64,000 nucleotides of DNA from assembly GCA_937871285.1 (NCBI GenBank), contig CALMQS010000047.1:91963-155962 (forward strand). The letters run 5' to 3'. Every line of letters starts with the position of its first letter. Within the stretch, counting starts at the first letter, position 1. Below the pieces are notes generated by a model. That model was not told the origin of the DNA and made no database searches. It saw only the letters and a list, made by a program, of their open reading frames with translations. This DNA is from an uncultured Sphingobacteriales bacterium (lineage in GTDB: Bacteria; Bacteroidota; Bacteroidia; Chitinophagales; Chitinophagaceae). Below, in pieces: positions 54,297-63,651 of the stretch. The position numbers and the translations under genes were made by a program.

Positions 54297-55178
54297 ATGC
54301 CCCGGTTAGCCGCTTTTCCCAAAGCCTTTATGCAGGCGCTTTGTAAAGATGGAACGATGACTGTTTCCGAATGGATATCACTTGCCACAGCTTTAGATAT
54401 TGACGGTTTGGAATGGTATGCCGGCTTTTTAGAAATGGCAGATCAGAAAAACTGGCTGCGGTTCAGGAAAGAAGTAGAAGATCATGGAAAAGTAATTCCA
54501 ATGATGTGCTGTTCTCCCGACTTTACGCATCCCGATGCAAAATTCCGCGAAAAGGAAATCGCCAAACAAAAGGGATGGATTGATATGACGCATACCCTGG
54601 GCGGATCTTATTGCCGGGTACTGTCGGGCCAGCGCCGGCCCGAATTATCTGTTGACGAAGGCGTTAAGCTTGCGGCAGACTGTATATATGCCTGCCTGCC
54701 CTATGCAGCGGAACGCGGCATTACGCTGATCCTGGAAAATCATTACAAAGACGATTTTTGGGAGTATCCCGAATTCGCGCAAAAAGTGGATGTATTCTGT
54801 AAGCTGGTAGATAGCATTCATCACTCCCATTTTGGTGTTAATTACGATCCCAGCAATACGTACCTGGCCGGTGAAGATCCCATTGAGCTGCTGAAGCGCG
54901 TATCTAACCGGGTGGTAACCATGCATGCCAGCGACCGCTACCTGAAAGAAGGTACGATTGAAGACCTTAGGAAAGAGGAAGGTGGAGCACAGGGATATGC
55001 CAAAAGGCTGAGTCATGGTGAAATAGGCAAAGGGCTGAACGATTACGATGCTATTTTTACCGAATTGAAAAGGGTTGGTTTCGATAGCTGGATCAGCATT
55101 GAGGATGGTGTGGATGGCATGGCACAGTTGGAAAGAAGCGTGGCCTTTTTAAGAAAGAAGATCAGCCAGTACTGGTGA
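54297..55178 (+). CDS. Sugar phosphate isomerase/epimerase (AP endonuclease 2 fold)
   Basis: 293-residue TIM-barrel protein of the xylose-isomerase-like family. Metal-site segments: LILENHYKDDFWEY, HFGVNYDPSNTYLAGEDP, VVTMHASDRYL, and SHGEIGKGLNDYDAIFTEL, ending GFDSWISIEDGVDG. Members act as epimerases or isomerases on free or modified sugars, or as keto-sugar-processing enzymes. No signal peptide, so cytoplasmic. It shares the fold of IolE but not the inosose dehydratase specific motifs. Flanked by repeats on both sides and possibly a single-gene unit. Confidence 0.85.
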   Translation: MPRLAAFPKAFMQALCKDGTMTVSEWISLATALDIDGLEWYAGFLEMADQKNWLRFRKEVEDHGKVIPMMCCSPDFTHPDAKFREKEIAKQKGWIDMTHTLGGSYCRVLSGQRRPELSVDEGVKLAADCIYACLPYAAERGITLILENHYKDDFWEYPEFAQKVDVFCKLVDSIHHSHFGVNYDPSNTYLAGEDPIELLKRVSNRVVTMHASDRYLKEGTIEDLRKEEGGAQGYAKRLSHGEIGKGLNDYDAIFTELKRVGFDSWISIEDGVDGMAQLERSVAFLRKKISQYW

Positions 55179-55207
55179 TCAGGTGTAAGGTTCTGCGTTA
55201 AAGCTAT

Positions 55208-55305
55208 CGGCGGTCAGCTATCGGCTGTCAGCGGTCAGCGGTCAGCGGTCAGCTATCAGTTGGTATAAGGTATAAGGTATAAGGTATAAGGTATGAGGTA
55301 TGAGC
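55208..55305. repeat. Two adjacent heptamer arrays (CAGCGGT and TATAAGG types)
   Basis: Eight units of the CAGCGGT/CAGCTAT kind (55208-55263) run straight into six units of TATAAGG/TATGAGG (55264-55305). Period seven is exact throughout, and the two unit types change at a unit boundary. Confidence 0.75.
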
Positions 55306-55389
55306 TACTAACGATACGCTGAATACTCCTTTTTTAACTCACACTTTGCTGTTAGCTGGATTCCCTTTCGAATTTCGAGTTTACAACTA

Positions 55390-55665
55390 CGGATTTCTCA
55401 ATTTATCGTTTTTAGTTTACCGCTAGGATTCGCTTCGGATTTAAAATTTAATATTTGAACTTTATTTGGTTCTTGTTATTTGCTATTTGGCGCTTTGTAT
55501 TCCCTTCGGATTTCGAAATTCCGGCTTCGGATTTCTCAATTTATCGTTTTTAGTTTACCGCTGGGATTCGCTTCGGATTTAAAATTTAATATTTGAACTT
55601 TATTTGGTTCTTGTTATTTGCTATTTGGTGCTTTGTATTCCCTTCGGACTTCGAAATTCCGGCTT
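55390..55665. repeat. 138-bp tandem duplication
   Basis: Copy 1 (55390-55527) and copy 2 (55528-55665) differ at only three positions. Both contain GCTTTGTATTCCCTTCGGA and TTATTTGGTTCTTGTTATTT. A third partial start follows at 55666. It fills the middle of the 610-nt gene-free gap between the isomerase and the FecR gene. A related stretch occurs inverted near 39640. Confidence 0.8.
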
Positions 55666-55788
55666 CGGATTTAAAATTTACTTCAAATTTCCCGCTTCCC
55701 GCTTTACATCCTTCTATCAATTAAAAATATTTTATTACCCGCTAGGGGCTAAGGCTTGTTATTGTGTCCTACATATACAACGCATATA

Positions 55789-56877
55789 ATGAAGGAAGCC
55801 AGGATTTATATTTTATTTGGAAAAAAGTTAAGTAATGAAGCAACGAAAGATGAGCTGAGTGAATTGGAGCAACTGTTGCAGGAGAAGCAGGTTGAGCCTT
55901 ACCTGGCAGAGCTGCTACAGGAGATCTGGCAAAAGAAAGCCAGGGTAAATGAAACGGAGCTGGATGAAAAATGGGAGCGTACTGCTTCACGTTTCCCGGC
56001 GGAAACAGAAGATACTACTGTTTTTCCCGGGTTTCAGCGGCAGGCAAAAAAAGTGTTGTTTCGCCGGGCTATGGGTGTAGCCGCAGGTTTGGCAGCGCTT
56101 GTGTTATTAAGCATATGGTTATTTCAGCCTTCACAAAAACAAACACTTGTAGCCGGAACTGGAGCCGGTACGAAGGATTCTGTAACCGTGGCCAGGAACG
56201 GGGAAAGAAAAAAAATAATATTGCCCGACAGTACGGAAGTTCATCTGAATAGTGGCAGCCGCCTGGTATACAATAAAGACTTTGGTGGTAATAATCGTGA
56301 AGTGTGGTTAAGCGGGGAAGCTTTTTTTGAGGTAACCAAAGATGCGGCTCACCCTTTTTTAGTGAATACCAGCCGGATGATGGTGAAGGTGCTGGGTACG
56401 GTTTTTAATGTAAAGGCGTATAACACAAAAGAAGATATAGAAACAACAGTAGTAGAAGGTAAAGTAGAGGTTAGCCTGAAAGAAGATGCCGAGAAAAAAG
56501 TGATTTTATTACCCAATGAAAAAATTTCCCTCAGGAACAGCAGCATAGCAAAAGAGGAGGGGCATGCGCATACGCTTTCTACCCCGCTTAGCTATGAAGT
56601 GCAGACCGTAAAGCCCGATAAAAAGGAAACGACCATACCGGAAGAAGCGGTATGGGTGAAAGAAAAAGTGGTTTTTACCCAGGAACCACTTGAGATAGTA
56701 GCGCTGAAAATGGAGCGCTGGTATAATGTGCATATTCATTTTAAAGATGAAAAAATGAAACACTTACTCATGACCGGTGATTTTGATAATGTAAGCCTTA
56801 ATGAGGCGATGCATGTATTACAGATCATGGTAGGGTTTGCGTACGATATAAATGGCAACGATGTTTTTATCAGGTAA
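55789..56877 (+). CDS. FecR-type anti-sigma factor without an adjacent sigma gene
   Basis: 362 residues from ATG 55789; the frame extends 11 codons upstream without family similarity. Cytoplasmic N-terminal domain (about 1-85), membrane segment at about 86-105 (RAMGVAAGLAALVLLSIWLF), FecR domain (ILPDSTEVHLNSGSRLVYN, WLSGEAFFEVTKDAAHPFLV, TTVVEGKVEVSL) and DUF4974 (about 285-362). It precedes a SusC with an STN domain as expected, but the usual ECF gene upstream is missing; a repeat-filled gap lies there instead. The cognate sigma factor must be elsewhere or lost. Confidence 0.92.
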   Translation: MKEARIYILFGKKLSNEATKDELSELEQLLQEKQVEPYLAELLQEIWQKKARVNETELDEKWERTASRFPAETEDTTVFPGFQRQAKKVLFRRAMGVAAGLAALVLLSIWLFQPSQKQTLVAGTGAGTKDSVTVARNGERKKIILPDSTEVHLNSGSRLVYNKDFGGNNREVWLSGEAFFEVTKDAAHPFLVNTSRMMVKVLGTVFNVKAYNTKEDIETTVVEGKVEVSLKEDAEKKVILLPNEKISLRNSSIAKEEGHAHTLSTPLSYEVQTVKPDKKETTIPEEAVWVKEKVVFTQEPLEIVALKMERWYNVHIHFKDEKMKHLLMTGDFDNVSLNEAMHVLQIMVGFAYDINGNDVFIR

Positions 56878-56954
56878 TGCTTATACATACATATTATAAA
56901 CCCAAAAACTTGCTTATGATTTATTACGATCCGCCATAAACAATCCATAAAAAA

Positions 56955-56977
56955 GGGAAGAGGTTGGAACTCTTCCC
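56955..56977 (+). other. Hairpin in the fecR-susC gap
   Basis: Perfect 8-bp stem GGGAAGAG/CTCTTCCC with a 7-nt loop, preceded by A-rich sequence, 86 nt upstream of the susC ATG. No T run, so not a clear terminator; possibly an RNA-level control element. Confidence 0.45.
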
Positions 56978-57062
56978 CGAAAAAGCTAATGTACTAAACC
57001 GTGGAATCAGCCAGACTGTAGGGACAGCTTATTCCCCTTTATTAACTTTTCAATTCAAATAT

Positions 57063-60000
57063 ATGAAAAAAAGCAGGTACAGGCTGCATGATATATGCAG
57101 TCCGGTATTTAAGTATTTACTGTGTATGAAAATAACTGTTTTGTTGTTGGTCATTCCTTTTCTCCACGCCACTGCCGAAGGGTATAGCCAGGAGAGATTT
57201 TCACTGAATTTAGATCAGGTTGAAGCTGCAAAGGTTTTTGCGAATATCCAGAAAACAAGCGCTTACCGCTTTTTCTATCTGCAGAACGATATCAAAAAAA
57301 TTGGTAAAATAAATATCCATGTTACGGATGCTACCATACCGGAGATCATGCAGAAAGTGCTGGGCAATACCCTGGCCTATAAGATTTTGAATAATTACAT
57401 GGTGGTAATCTCCCCCAGCCAGGCAGACCTTGTTAGCCAGATAGATGTGCGTGGCAGGGTAACAGACGAAGCCGGCGAGCCACTGCAGGGAACATCTGTA
57501 AAAGTAAAAGGTCAGAGTGTTGGTGTAACTACTGAGGCTGATGGCTCTTTCTCTATTGCCGTAGATGCGAAAGCTGTGCTGGAAATAAGTATGGTAGGAT
57601 ACGAAACCATAGAAATACCGGTAAATGGAAGAAATCAGTTAGACAATATTGTGCTGAAAATAGCCGCTTCAGGGTTGGATGAGGTGATAGTAGTGGGGTA
57701 TGGCACGCAGAAGAAAGCGTCAGTTACAGGAGCCATTGCTACCATGAAAGCCGATGAGGTTAAAGACATCCCTGTTCCCAATCTCTCCAGCGCCCTTGCA
57801 GGGCGGTTGAGCGGTGTATATGTGAATCAGAGTTCCGGTGCACCCGGTTACGCTCCCGCAATTCGGGTACGCTCTGTAAATACCTGGAAAAGTACAGGTA
57901 ATGATCCATTATATGTCATTGACGGTATAATATCAGATAAGCGTCTGTTCGATGCAATGGATTATAATGAAGTGGAGAATATCACTGTTCTTAAAGATGC
58001 GGCTTCCGGTGCTATTTACGGTGCCCGTGCGGCAAACGGGGTAATTCTGGTAACTACTAAAAAAGGAGCATCAGGAAAATTTCAGCTTAATTACAGCTAC
58101 TCATACAGCTTTGACAATCCTTCTAAAATACCGCAATATGTAGGGGCTAAAGATATGGTAAGGCTGAATAATGAAGCACGTACTTACAGGGGATTACCTC
58201 CAATGTATGATGATGAGGAGGTAGCTTTTTTTAATGAAAATGATCCAGCCAAAGCATGGTATACTTTGGCTTACCGTGATCCTACATTGCAACGCCATTC
58301 CATTTCTGCAACCGGGGGATCCGATAAGGTAAAATATTTCCTGGGGGGCTCCTATTTTGATCAGACAGCTTTTATAAAAAATGCAGATTTCAAGAAATAT
58401 AATTTCCGTTCCAATATAGATGTAAATTTCACAAAGAATCTTACCGGTACTTTTAATGTTGCTTATAACCAGGGAACCAAAAAAAGGTTCGCAATGCAGG
58501 AGGACCTGGTAGGATTTGATGTTAATCCTCAGTTTGGTAATTTATGGGGACGTTTGCTTTATTACCTTCCTAATGTACCACCAAAAACATCTGACGGAAA
58601 ATTCATTAACCCCGGCTGGATAGGAAATCCCCTGGCATTCGTTGAAGAAGGAGGTACGAATACAAGGGTTGAACGGAATGTTGCTTTATTGCTTGGTTTA
58701 ACATACAAAGTTCCATTTGTTGAAGGCTTATCCGTTTCCGGAAAGTACAGTCCGAATTATGTAGCTACCACAATGAAGTTGCATGAGCTCAAAACCACCT
58801 TATACGATGTGGTAAGAGAAGGTACCAATGGTGCCATTTATACTGATGAAGTGATTGGCACTATTAAATCAGCATATCCGAATAAAGAGCGGTTAGCCAA
58901 AATACAGGAAGCAACCGATAATTACCAATTGAACTTCGCTGCAGATTATACCAAACAATTTGGGAGGCACAATATTGATGCTGTTTTTATTTACGAGCAG
59001 AGTGAAGGTGCATACGACTACTTTTATGGCGTGCGGGAAAACTTCCCACTGGTACAAAATGACCAGTTCTGGGCAACTTCTGCTTCTAGAAATGATTCCT
59101 ATGTAAGTGGTACGGAAAGAGAATTTGGACGTGCTTCCTATATCGGCAGGATTGTATATAACTATGATGAAAAATATTTTGTTAATGCTACTGCCCGCCG
59201 TGACGGTTCTATGCTTTTTGGCCCTGATTACCGCTGGGGAACCTTCCCTTCTGTATCGGCAGGTTGGGTAATATCGAAAGAAACGTTTTTTAAAGCAAAA
59301 GATATAGACTTTCTGAAACTGCGCGGTTCCTGGGGATTGGCGGGAAATGATGCAGTGGGTGGCTGGAAATGGAGTGAGTCTTATGGTGTAAGCGGCGATT
59401 ATTTATTGGGTACGGCTCCGCAGCCACGTGTTACTTACAATGGAATTGTAAATGAAAAGCTGACATGGGAAAAAACCAGGGAACTGAATTTAGGCATCGA
59501 CGCACGTTTATTTAATCGCTTTTTGTTTACTGCTGAATATTTCAACAGGCACAATTATGACATTCTTGATACAAGGATAGCTTCTTTACCTGTTTCTTTT
59601 GGGGGAAGTATGCCTCCGGAAAATTATGGAATTGTAGACGCACATGGATATGAGCTTGAATTGGGTTACATAGGCAGTGCAGGACAGGTGGAGTACGGAA
59701 TTAAGGGCAACTTTTCCTATGCGGCAAATAAAGTGAAGCTGAGGGATGTGGCTCAGAATGTTCAGGATGTTGATAATCCGAACGGACGTCCTACGGATTA
59801 TATCAGGATGCTGGTTGCTACCGACATTATCCGCACTCAAAAAGATATAGACGACCTGCCTTCCGCTTATACGATCTATGGCCGTGCACCGGAACTGGGT
59901 GCGCTTAATTTTGAAGATGTAAATGGCCAGGATGGCATTCCCGACGGCAAAATTGATGATTATGACAGGCAGGTGCTGAAAGGAAAGCATGCGCTTAATC

Positions 60001-60461
60001 CGTATACTTTTGGATTAAATCTGAATGCAGGCTGGAAAGGACTGAGAATTGATGTATTCTTCCAGGGTGTTACAGGCGGATCGAAATTGTATGATGATGG
60101 ATATGGCAGAAGATTCTTTGACGGCGCAAGACCGCCTACCTTCTGGTTAGACTCCTGGTCGCCTGATAATATTGATGCCCGGTATCCGCGGCCTGTTACA
60201 TGGGATTATACTATGGATCATCTGCCTTCAACGTTCTGGTTAAAGAATGGAAGCTTCCTTCGTTTACAATATGTAAATCTTTCCTACGCGCTTCCAAAAA
60301 GCTTATGCCAGAAAATCACAGTGTCAGGTATATCGTTTTTCGTGTCAGGAACAAACCTGCTGACATTCTCGAAATATGATTATCATGATCCCAATGTTGG
60401 AAGTATGAATGCTTATCCAACGATGAAGACATTTACATTTGGTGCAAATGTTTTATTCTGA
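57063..60461 (+). CDS. SusC-like TonB-dependent transporter with STN domain (second locus)
   Basis: 1132 residues from ATG 57063, chosen because it puts the signal peptide (MKITVLLLVIPFLHATA) near the start; the upstream frame passes through a hairpin. STN domain (about 50-115; FANIQKTSAYRFFYLQND), carboxypeptidase-like regulatory domain (VRGRVTDEAGEPLQGTSVKV), EVIVVGYGTQKK, plug NITVLKDAASGAIYGARAAN, and the barrel ending FGANVLF. It imports a glycan-derived ligand with the SusD encoded next. The STN domain pairs with the upstream FecR. Confidence 0.95.
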   Translation: MKKSRYRLHDICSPVFKYLLCMKITVLLLVIPFLHATAEGYSQERFSLNLDQVEAAKVFANIQKTSAYRFFYLQNDIKKIGKINIHVTDATIPEIMQKVLGNTLAYKILNNYMVVISPSQADLVSQIDVRGRVTDEAGEPLQGTSVKVKGQSVGVTTEADGSFSIAVDAKAVLEISMVGYETIEIPVNGRNQLDNIVLKIAASGLDEVIVVGYGTQKKASVTGAIATMKADEVKDIPVPNLSSALAGRLSGVYVNQSSGAPGYAPAIRVRSVNTWKSTGNDPLYVIDGIISDKRLFDAMDYNEVENITVLKDAASGAIYGARAANGVILVTTKKGASGKFQLNYSYSYSFDNPSKIPQYVGAKDMVRLNNEARTYRGLPPMYDDEEVAFFNENDPAKAWYTLAYRDPTLQRHSISATGGSDKVKYFLGGSYFDQTAFIKNADFKKYNFRSNIDVNFTKNLTGTFNVAYNQGTKKRFAMQEDLVGFDVNPQFGNLWGRLLYYLPNVPPKTSDGKFINPGWIGNPLAFVEEGGTNTRVERNVALLLGLTYKVPFVEGLSVSGKYSPNYVATTMKLHELKTTLYDVVREGTNGAIYTDEVIGTIKSAYPNKERLAKIQEATDNYQLNFAADYTKQFGRHNIDAVFIYEQSEGAYDYFYGVRENFPLVQNDQFWATSASRNDSYVSGTEREFGRASYIGRIVYNYDEKYFVNATARRDGSMLFGPDYRWGTFPSVSAGWVISKETFFKAKDIDFLKLRGSWGLAGNDAVGGWKWSESYGVSGDYLLGTAPQPRVTYNGIVNEKLTWEKTRELNLGIDARLFNRFLFTAEYFNRHNYDILDTRIASLPVSFGGSMPPENYGIVDAHGYELELGYIGSAGQVEYGIKGNFSYAANKVKLRDVAQNVQDVDNPNGRPTDYIRMLVATDIIRTQKDIDDLPSAYTIYGRAPELGALNFEDVNGQDGIPDGKIDDYDRQVLKGKHALNPYTFGLNLNAGWKGLRIDVFFQGVTGGSKLYDDGYGRRFFDGARPPTFWLDSWSPDNIDARYPRPVTWDYTMDHLPSTFWLKNGSFLRLQYVNLSYALPKSLCQKITVSGISFFVSGTNLLTFSKYDYHDPNVGSMNAYPTMKTFTFGANVLF

Positions 60462-60501
60462 TCAATTTTATTCTTGTTTAGTAAAGTATAAAAGCAGCAA
60501 T

Positions 60502-62247
60502 ATGAAACTAATTAAAATATTATTAAGTGCTTTTTTATGCCATTGTTTGTTCAATGGGTGTAGCCCTTTAGATAAATCGAATCTTGAGGCATTGGGAAGT
60601 AAAGATATCCTGACAAATCCCGCAGTTGCAGAAGCGTATGTAAATGATATTTACGCCAACTTTATGCCCGCACCATTTACTGTTGGCAGAAGAACAGATG
60701 AAACAATGGTGGTGAACGGCGAATATGCAGAAGCACTAAGCGCATACCTGAATGGTACTTTAACTTCCGATACTTATAATGATTTTCCTTATGATAATAT
60801 AAGGAAGATCAACCTCTTCCTGGCGCAAATAGATGACGCGACGTTTGATAACAGTATCAAAGGTTCATTAAAAGGACAGGCGCTCTTCTGGCGTGCATGG
60901 GCCTATTTCAGGATGGTTAAAGCTTATGGGGGCGTTGAATTGATTTTAGCACCCGAATCGCCGGATAATGAACAAGCTGTTTTTGTTCCCAGGAGTAAAA
61001 CTTCAGAATGCTTTACCCAGATTTTAAAAGACATTGATGAAGCTATTACATTGGTAGAACCTGTTAGTGCAATTGGCCGTATTGATAAGTGTGTTGCTAT
61101 GTCTTTTAAAGGCAGGGTATTGCTGTATTGGGCCAGTCCTCAGTTTAACCGGGCTAATGATCTTTCACGCTGGACTGATGCATATAATGCGAATAAGGAT
61201 GCCCTTACATTTTTAGGTGAGCACGGCAAAGGGTTGTACAACAATTATAAAGAATTGTGGACCGACGAAATGAACAAAGAGGTGATTATGGTAAAAAGAT
61301 TCCAATATCCGGGATTTGCCAATGGCTATTCTCAGGCTTGTATGCGCCCTTTGCTGTATGCACGTGGTTGTGTAGGAGGAAATATTCCTTCACTTGAATT
61401 AGTGAATGCATACCCAATGAAGGATGGGTCAAAATATGATCCGGCAACAATGGACTACAGGAAATTATTTCAAAACCGTGATGAACGTTTTTACGCTTCT
61501 ATTGCATATAACGGCGCTGAACCTTTTCTGGCCGAAATGTTTGGGAAGGAAAATATGTGGACATATTTTTATGATGCGGACGGGAATGCAGCTACTGGTA
61601 TAAACGGTAAAGAAGCCAGGGCCGATAACAGTGAAAATTTATTTTCCCATTCAGGATTTTATCCTGCTAAAATGTTGGACCGCAACATAACAAGAACGAC
61701 CGTAGAGGATGGACAGGTTGACTGGATTGAAATCAGATATGCCGAAGTGTTGATGAACATGGCAGAAGCTGCAAATGAAATAGACAAAACTGACGAAGCA
61801 TTGACGGTACTTTACCAAATTCGCCAGAGAGCCGGAATTGAACCGGGAGCTGGTGGGAAGTATGGAATTACTGCTGCAGCAATTCCTGACATTAGAAAGG
61901 CTATAATGGACGAACGTTTGGTTGAATTCGCTTTTGAAGGGCAGCGATTTTGGGATCTGCGCAGGTGGCGTATGTACGCTTCCACTTTTAATAGTTTTAA
62001 AGACAAATACTTTCATGGATTAAGGTTTGAATGGAACGGTACGGCTGCAAACCGGCCAACAGGTTTAACCGATATTAATACAATCTGGGATCAATTTACA
62101 GTAACAGAAAACGAGGATTACCGTCAAATAGTGATGCTGGATGAAGACAAGTATTCCTTCTTTGGCATACCAAAATCAGTTTTAGAGCGCAACAGCAAGA
62201 TTGAGCAAAATAATACCTGGGGAGGAAACTTTGATCCTTTGCAGTAA
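60502..62247 (+). CDS. SusD/RagB-like lipoprotein (second locus)
   Basis: 581 residues from ATG 60502; the frame is open earlier, overlapping susC, but only this start gives a lipoprotein signal (lipobox FNGC). SusD core: SLKGQALFWRAWAYFRMVKA, then MDERLVEFAFEGQRFWDLRR, a well-conserved SusD/RagB block, and PLQ at the end. Surface partner of the SusC before it, 40 nt away. Ends at a strong terminator. Confidence 0.95.
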   Translation: MKLIKILLSAFLCHCLFNGCSPLDKSNLEALGSKDILTNPAVAEAYVNDIYANFMPAPFTVGRRTDETMVVNGEYAEALSAYLNGTLTSDTYNDFPYDNIRKINLFLAQIDDATFDNSIKGSLKGQALFWRAWAYFRMVKAYGGVELILAPESPDNEQAVFVPRSKTSECFTQILKDIDEAITLVEPVSAIGRIDKCVAMSFKGRVLLYWASPQFNRANDLSRWTDAYNANKDALTFLGEHGKGLYNNYKELWTDEMNKEVIMVKRFQYPGFANGYSQACMRPLLYARGCVGGNIPSLELVNAYPMKDGSKYDPATMDYRKLFQNRDERFYASIAYNGAEPFLAEMFGKENMWTYFYDADGNAATGINGKEARADNSENLFSHSGFYPAKMLDRNITRTTVEDGQVDWIEIRYAEVLMNMAEAANEIDKTDEALTVLYQIRQRAGIEPGAGGKYGITAAAIPDIRKAIMDERLVEFAFEGQRFWDLRRWRMYASTFNSFKDKYFHGLRFEWNGTAANRPTGLTDINTIWDQFTVTENEDYRQIVMLDEDKYSFFGIPKSVLERNSKIEQNNTWGGNFDPLQ

Positions 62248-62296
62248 TTAAAATATATCCACTCCTGCTATAAAAGTTGCAGCGATATGTATTGTT

Positions 62297-62349
62297 TATG
62301 CGTAAGCCCCTGGTTAATAAACGGAGGGCTTACGCATACTATACTTTTT
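62297..62349 (+). terminator. Terminator after the second susD
   Basis: Perfect 13-bp stem (62297-62309 with 62326-62338), 16-nt loop, then CTATACTTTTTG. It separates susD from the hydrolase gene, which therefore needs its own promoter or read-through. Confidence 0.78.
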
Positions 62350-62421
62350 GATCTTTTGCATGGCTTAATGTAAGCTATGCAAAAAGCAAAAGAATTGCCG
62401 GTTAGTATAATACAAATAATA

Positions 62422-63528
62422 ATGAAAATTTATTTGCTTGTTTTTTATATACCATTCTTATCTCTTTTTCTTTTTTTAGATGGAAAACGGGATGTAACAA
62501 CCGATGTAGCAACCATAGTTATGCAGCCCATGGTTGCTAATAACGGGTATGTACAACATCCTGTGCCATTAAAAGATACTGTGCCTGAAACCAGTAGTAG
62601 AATTCCTGCTGAAAGAGCGGGGAATACGGATTGGTTTAAAGCGGCTGGATGGGGTGTTTTTGTGCATTATTTGTATAGCGTACAGTGTGCGGGCAACCGT
62701 ATTAACACCATGGATGGCACAACCGATTGGGATGCCTGCGTGAATGAATTTGATACGGAAAAATTTGCAATGCAAATACAATCAACAGGGGCCTCGTATG
62801 TAGTCTTTACCATGATGCAGAGAACCCGTCACCTTATAGCGCCGAATAAAACCTTCGACAAAATAACCGGGTATAAACCGGGCGAAGCCTGTGCTAAACG
62901 CGACCTGGTGGAAGATTTGTATGCATCGCTTCATAAAAGAGGTATTAAACTAATGTTATACTGGACGGGTGATGGGCCGCGTGATGATGAAAAAGCCGCT
63001 AAGGCCATGGGCTATACTGAAAAAGTAACAGAAGCTTATGTACAGAAATGGGCAGATGTAGCTGCAGAATATGGGGAACGATATAAAGATAAAGTGGCGG
63101 GATGGTGGACAGACGGATGTTATGAATATATTGGGTACAACAAAGAAAAGTGGGCTATCCTCGCAAAAGGACTCCGGGCAGGCAATGCAAAAAGGATCAT
63201 TGCTTTGAACAACCCTAAAATGACAAGCTCCAATTCATCAACGACTGAAGATGACTATACCACAGGTGAGCAGAACAAGTTTGGTGAAGTACCCTTGTCT
63301 CGCTGGCGTGATGGTGTGCAGTGGCATGTCTTGTCTTACCTCGGAAATGAGTGGGCCGCACCTGGCTTGCGGTATACCCCTGATTTTATGGCCGATTACA
63401 TCCGTAAATGCAATGCCAATGGTGGTGTGGTGAGCATTGATATATGCTTGTTTAGAGACGGTAGTATAGAAACATCGCATCTTGAATCACTGAAAGGTAT
63501 TTCCCGCCGGCTGAAAGGGAATAAATAA
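62422..63528 (+). CDS. Secreted GH29-like (alpha-L-fucosidase-related) protein
   Basis: 368 residues from ATG 62422, giving signal MKIYLLVFYIPFLSLFLFL; ATG 62377 is in frame but adds a polar lead. TIM barrel resembling alpha-L-fucosidases: AAGWGVFVHYLYSVQCAGNR in place of the usual W-G-hydrophobic-F-x-H-W-G, then GASYVVFTMMQRTRHL, GIKLMLYWTGDGPRDD, and WWTDGCYEY, where the Asp (about 231) sits where GH29 has its nucleophile. Shorter than most GH29 enzymes and without a clear C-terminal beta domain, so substrate and even activity are uncertain. Follows the SusC/SusD pair. Confidence 0.7.
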   Translation: MKIYLLVFYIPFLSLFLFLDGKRDVTTDVATIVMQPMVANNGYVQHPVPLKDTVPETSSRIPAERAGNTDWFKAAGWGVFVHYLYSVQCAGNRINTMDGTTDWDACVNEFDTEKFAMQIQSTGASYVVFTMMQRTRHLIAPNKTFDKITGYKPGEACAKRDLVEDLYASLHKRGIKLMLYWTGDGPRDDEKAAKAMGYTEKVTEAYVQKWADVAAEYGERYKDKVAGWWTDGCYEYIGYNKEKWAILAKGLRAGNAKRIIALNNPKMTSSNSSTTEDDYTTGEQNKFGEVPLSRWRDGVQWHVLSYLGNEWAAPGLRYTPDFMADYIRKCNANGGVVSIDICLFRDGSIETSHLESLKGISRRLKGNK

Positions 63529-63651
63529 TCTTCTAAAAATTATAAAAACAAACGCTTGAGCATATACGGGGTATTCTCCGCATTATAATAACAAATTCTA
63601 TTTTTATAAAAGGGGGATAAAATATAACCGAACGGCAAACTTTCTTTGGAA

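Noticed and set aside
54297..55178. A second inosose dehydratase (IolE paralogue)
   Set aside because: It shares the barrel fold and a few metal-site words with IolE, but the N-terminal and histidine-rich motifs of IolE are missing and it is far from the iol operon.
55208..55305. Possible small CRISPR array
   Set aside because: The units are seven bases long without spacers, so it is a microsatellite-type array.
56964..57062. Upstream 33-codon extension of the second SusC
   Set aside because: It overlaps the hairpin at 56955-56977 and would bury the signal peptide; ATG 57063 fits better.
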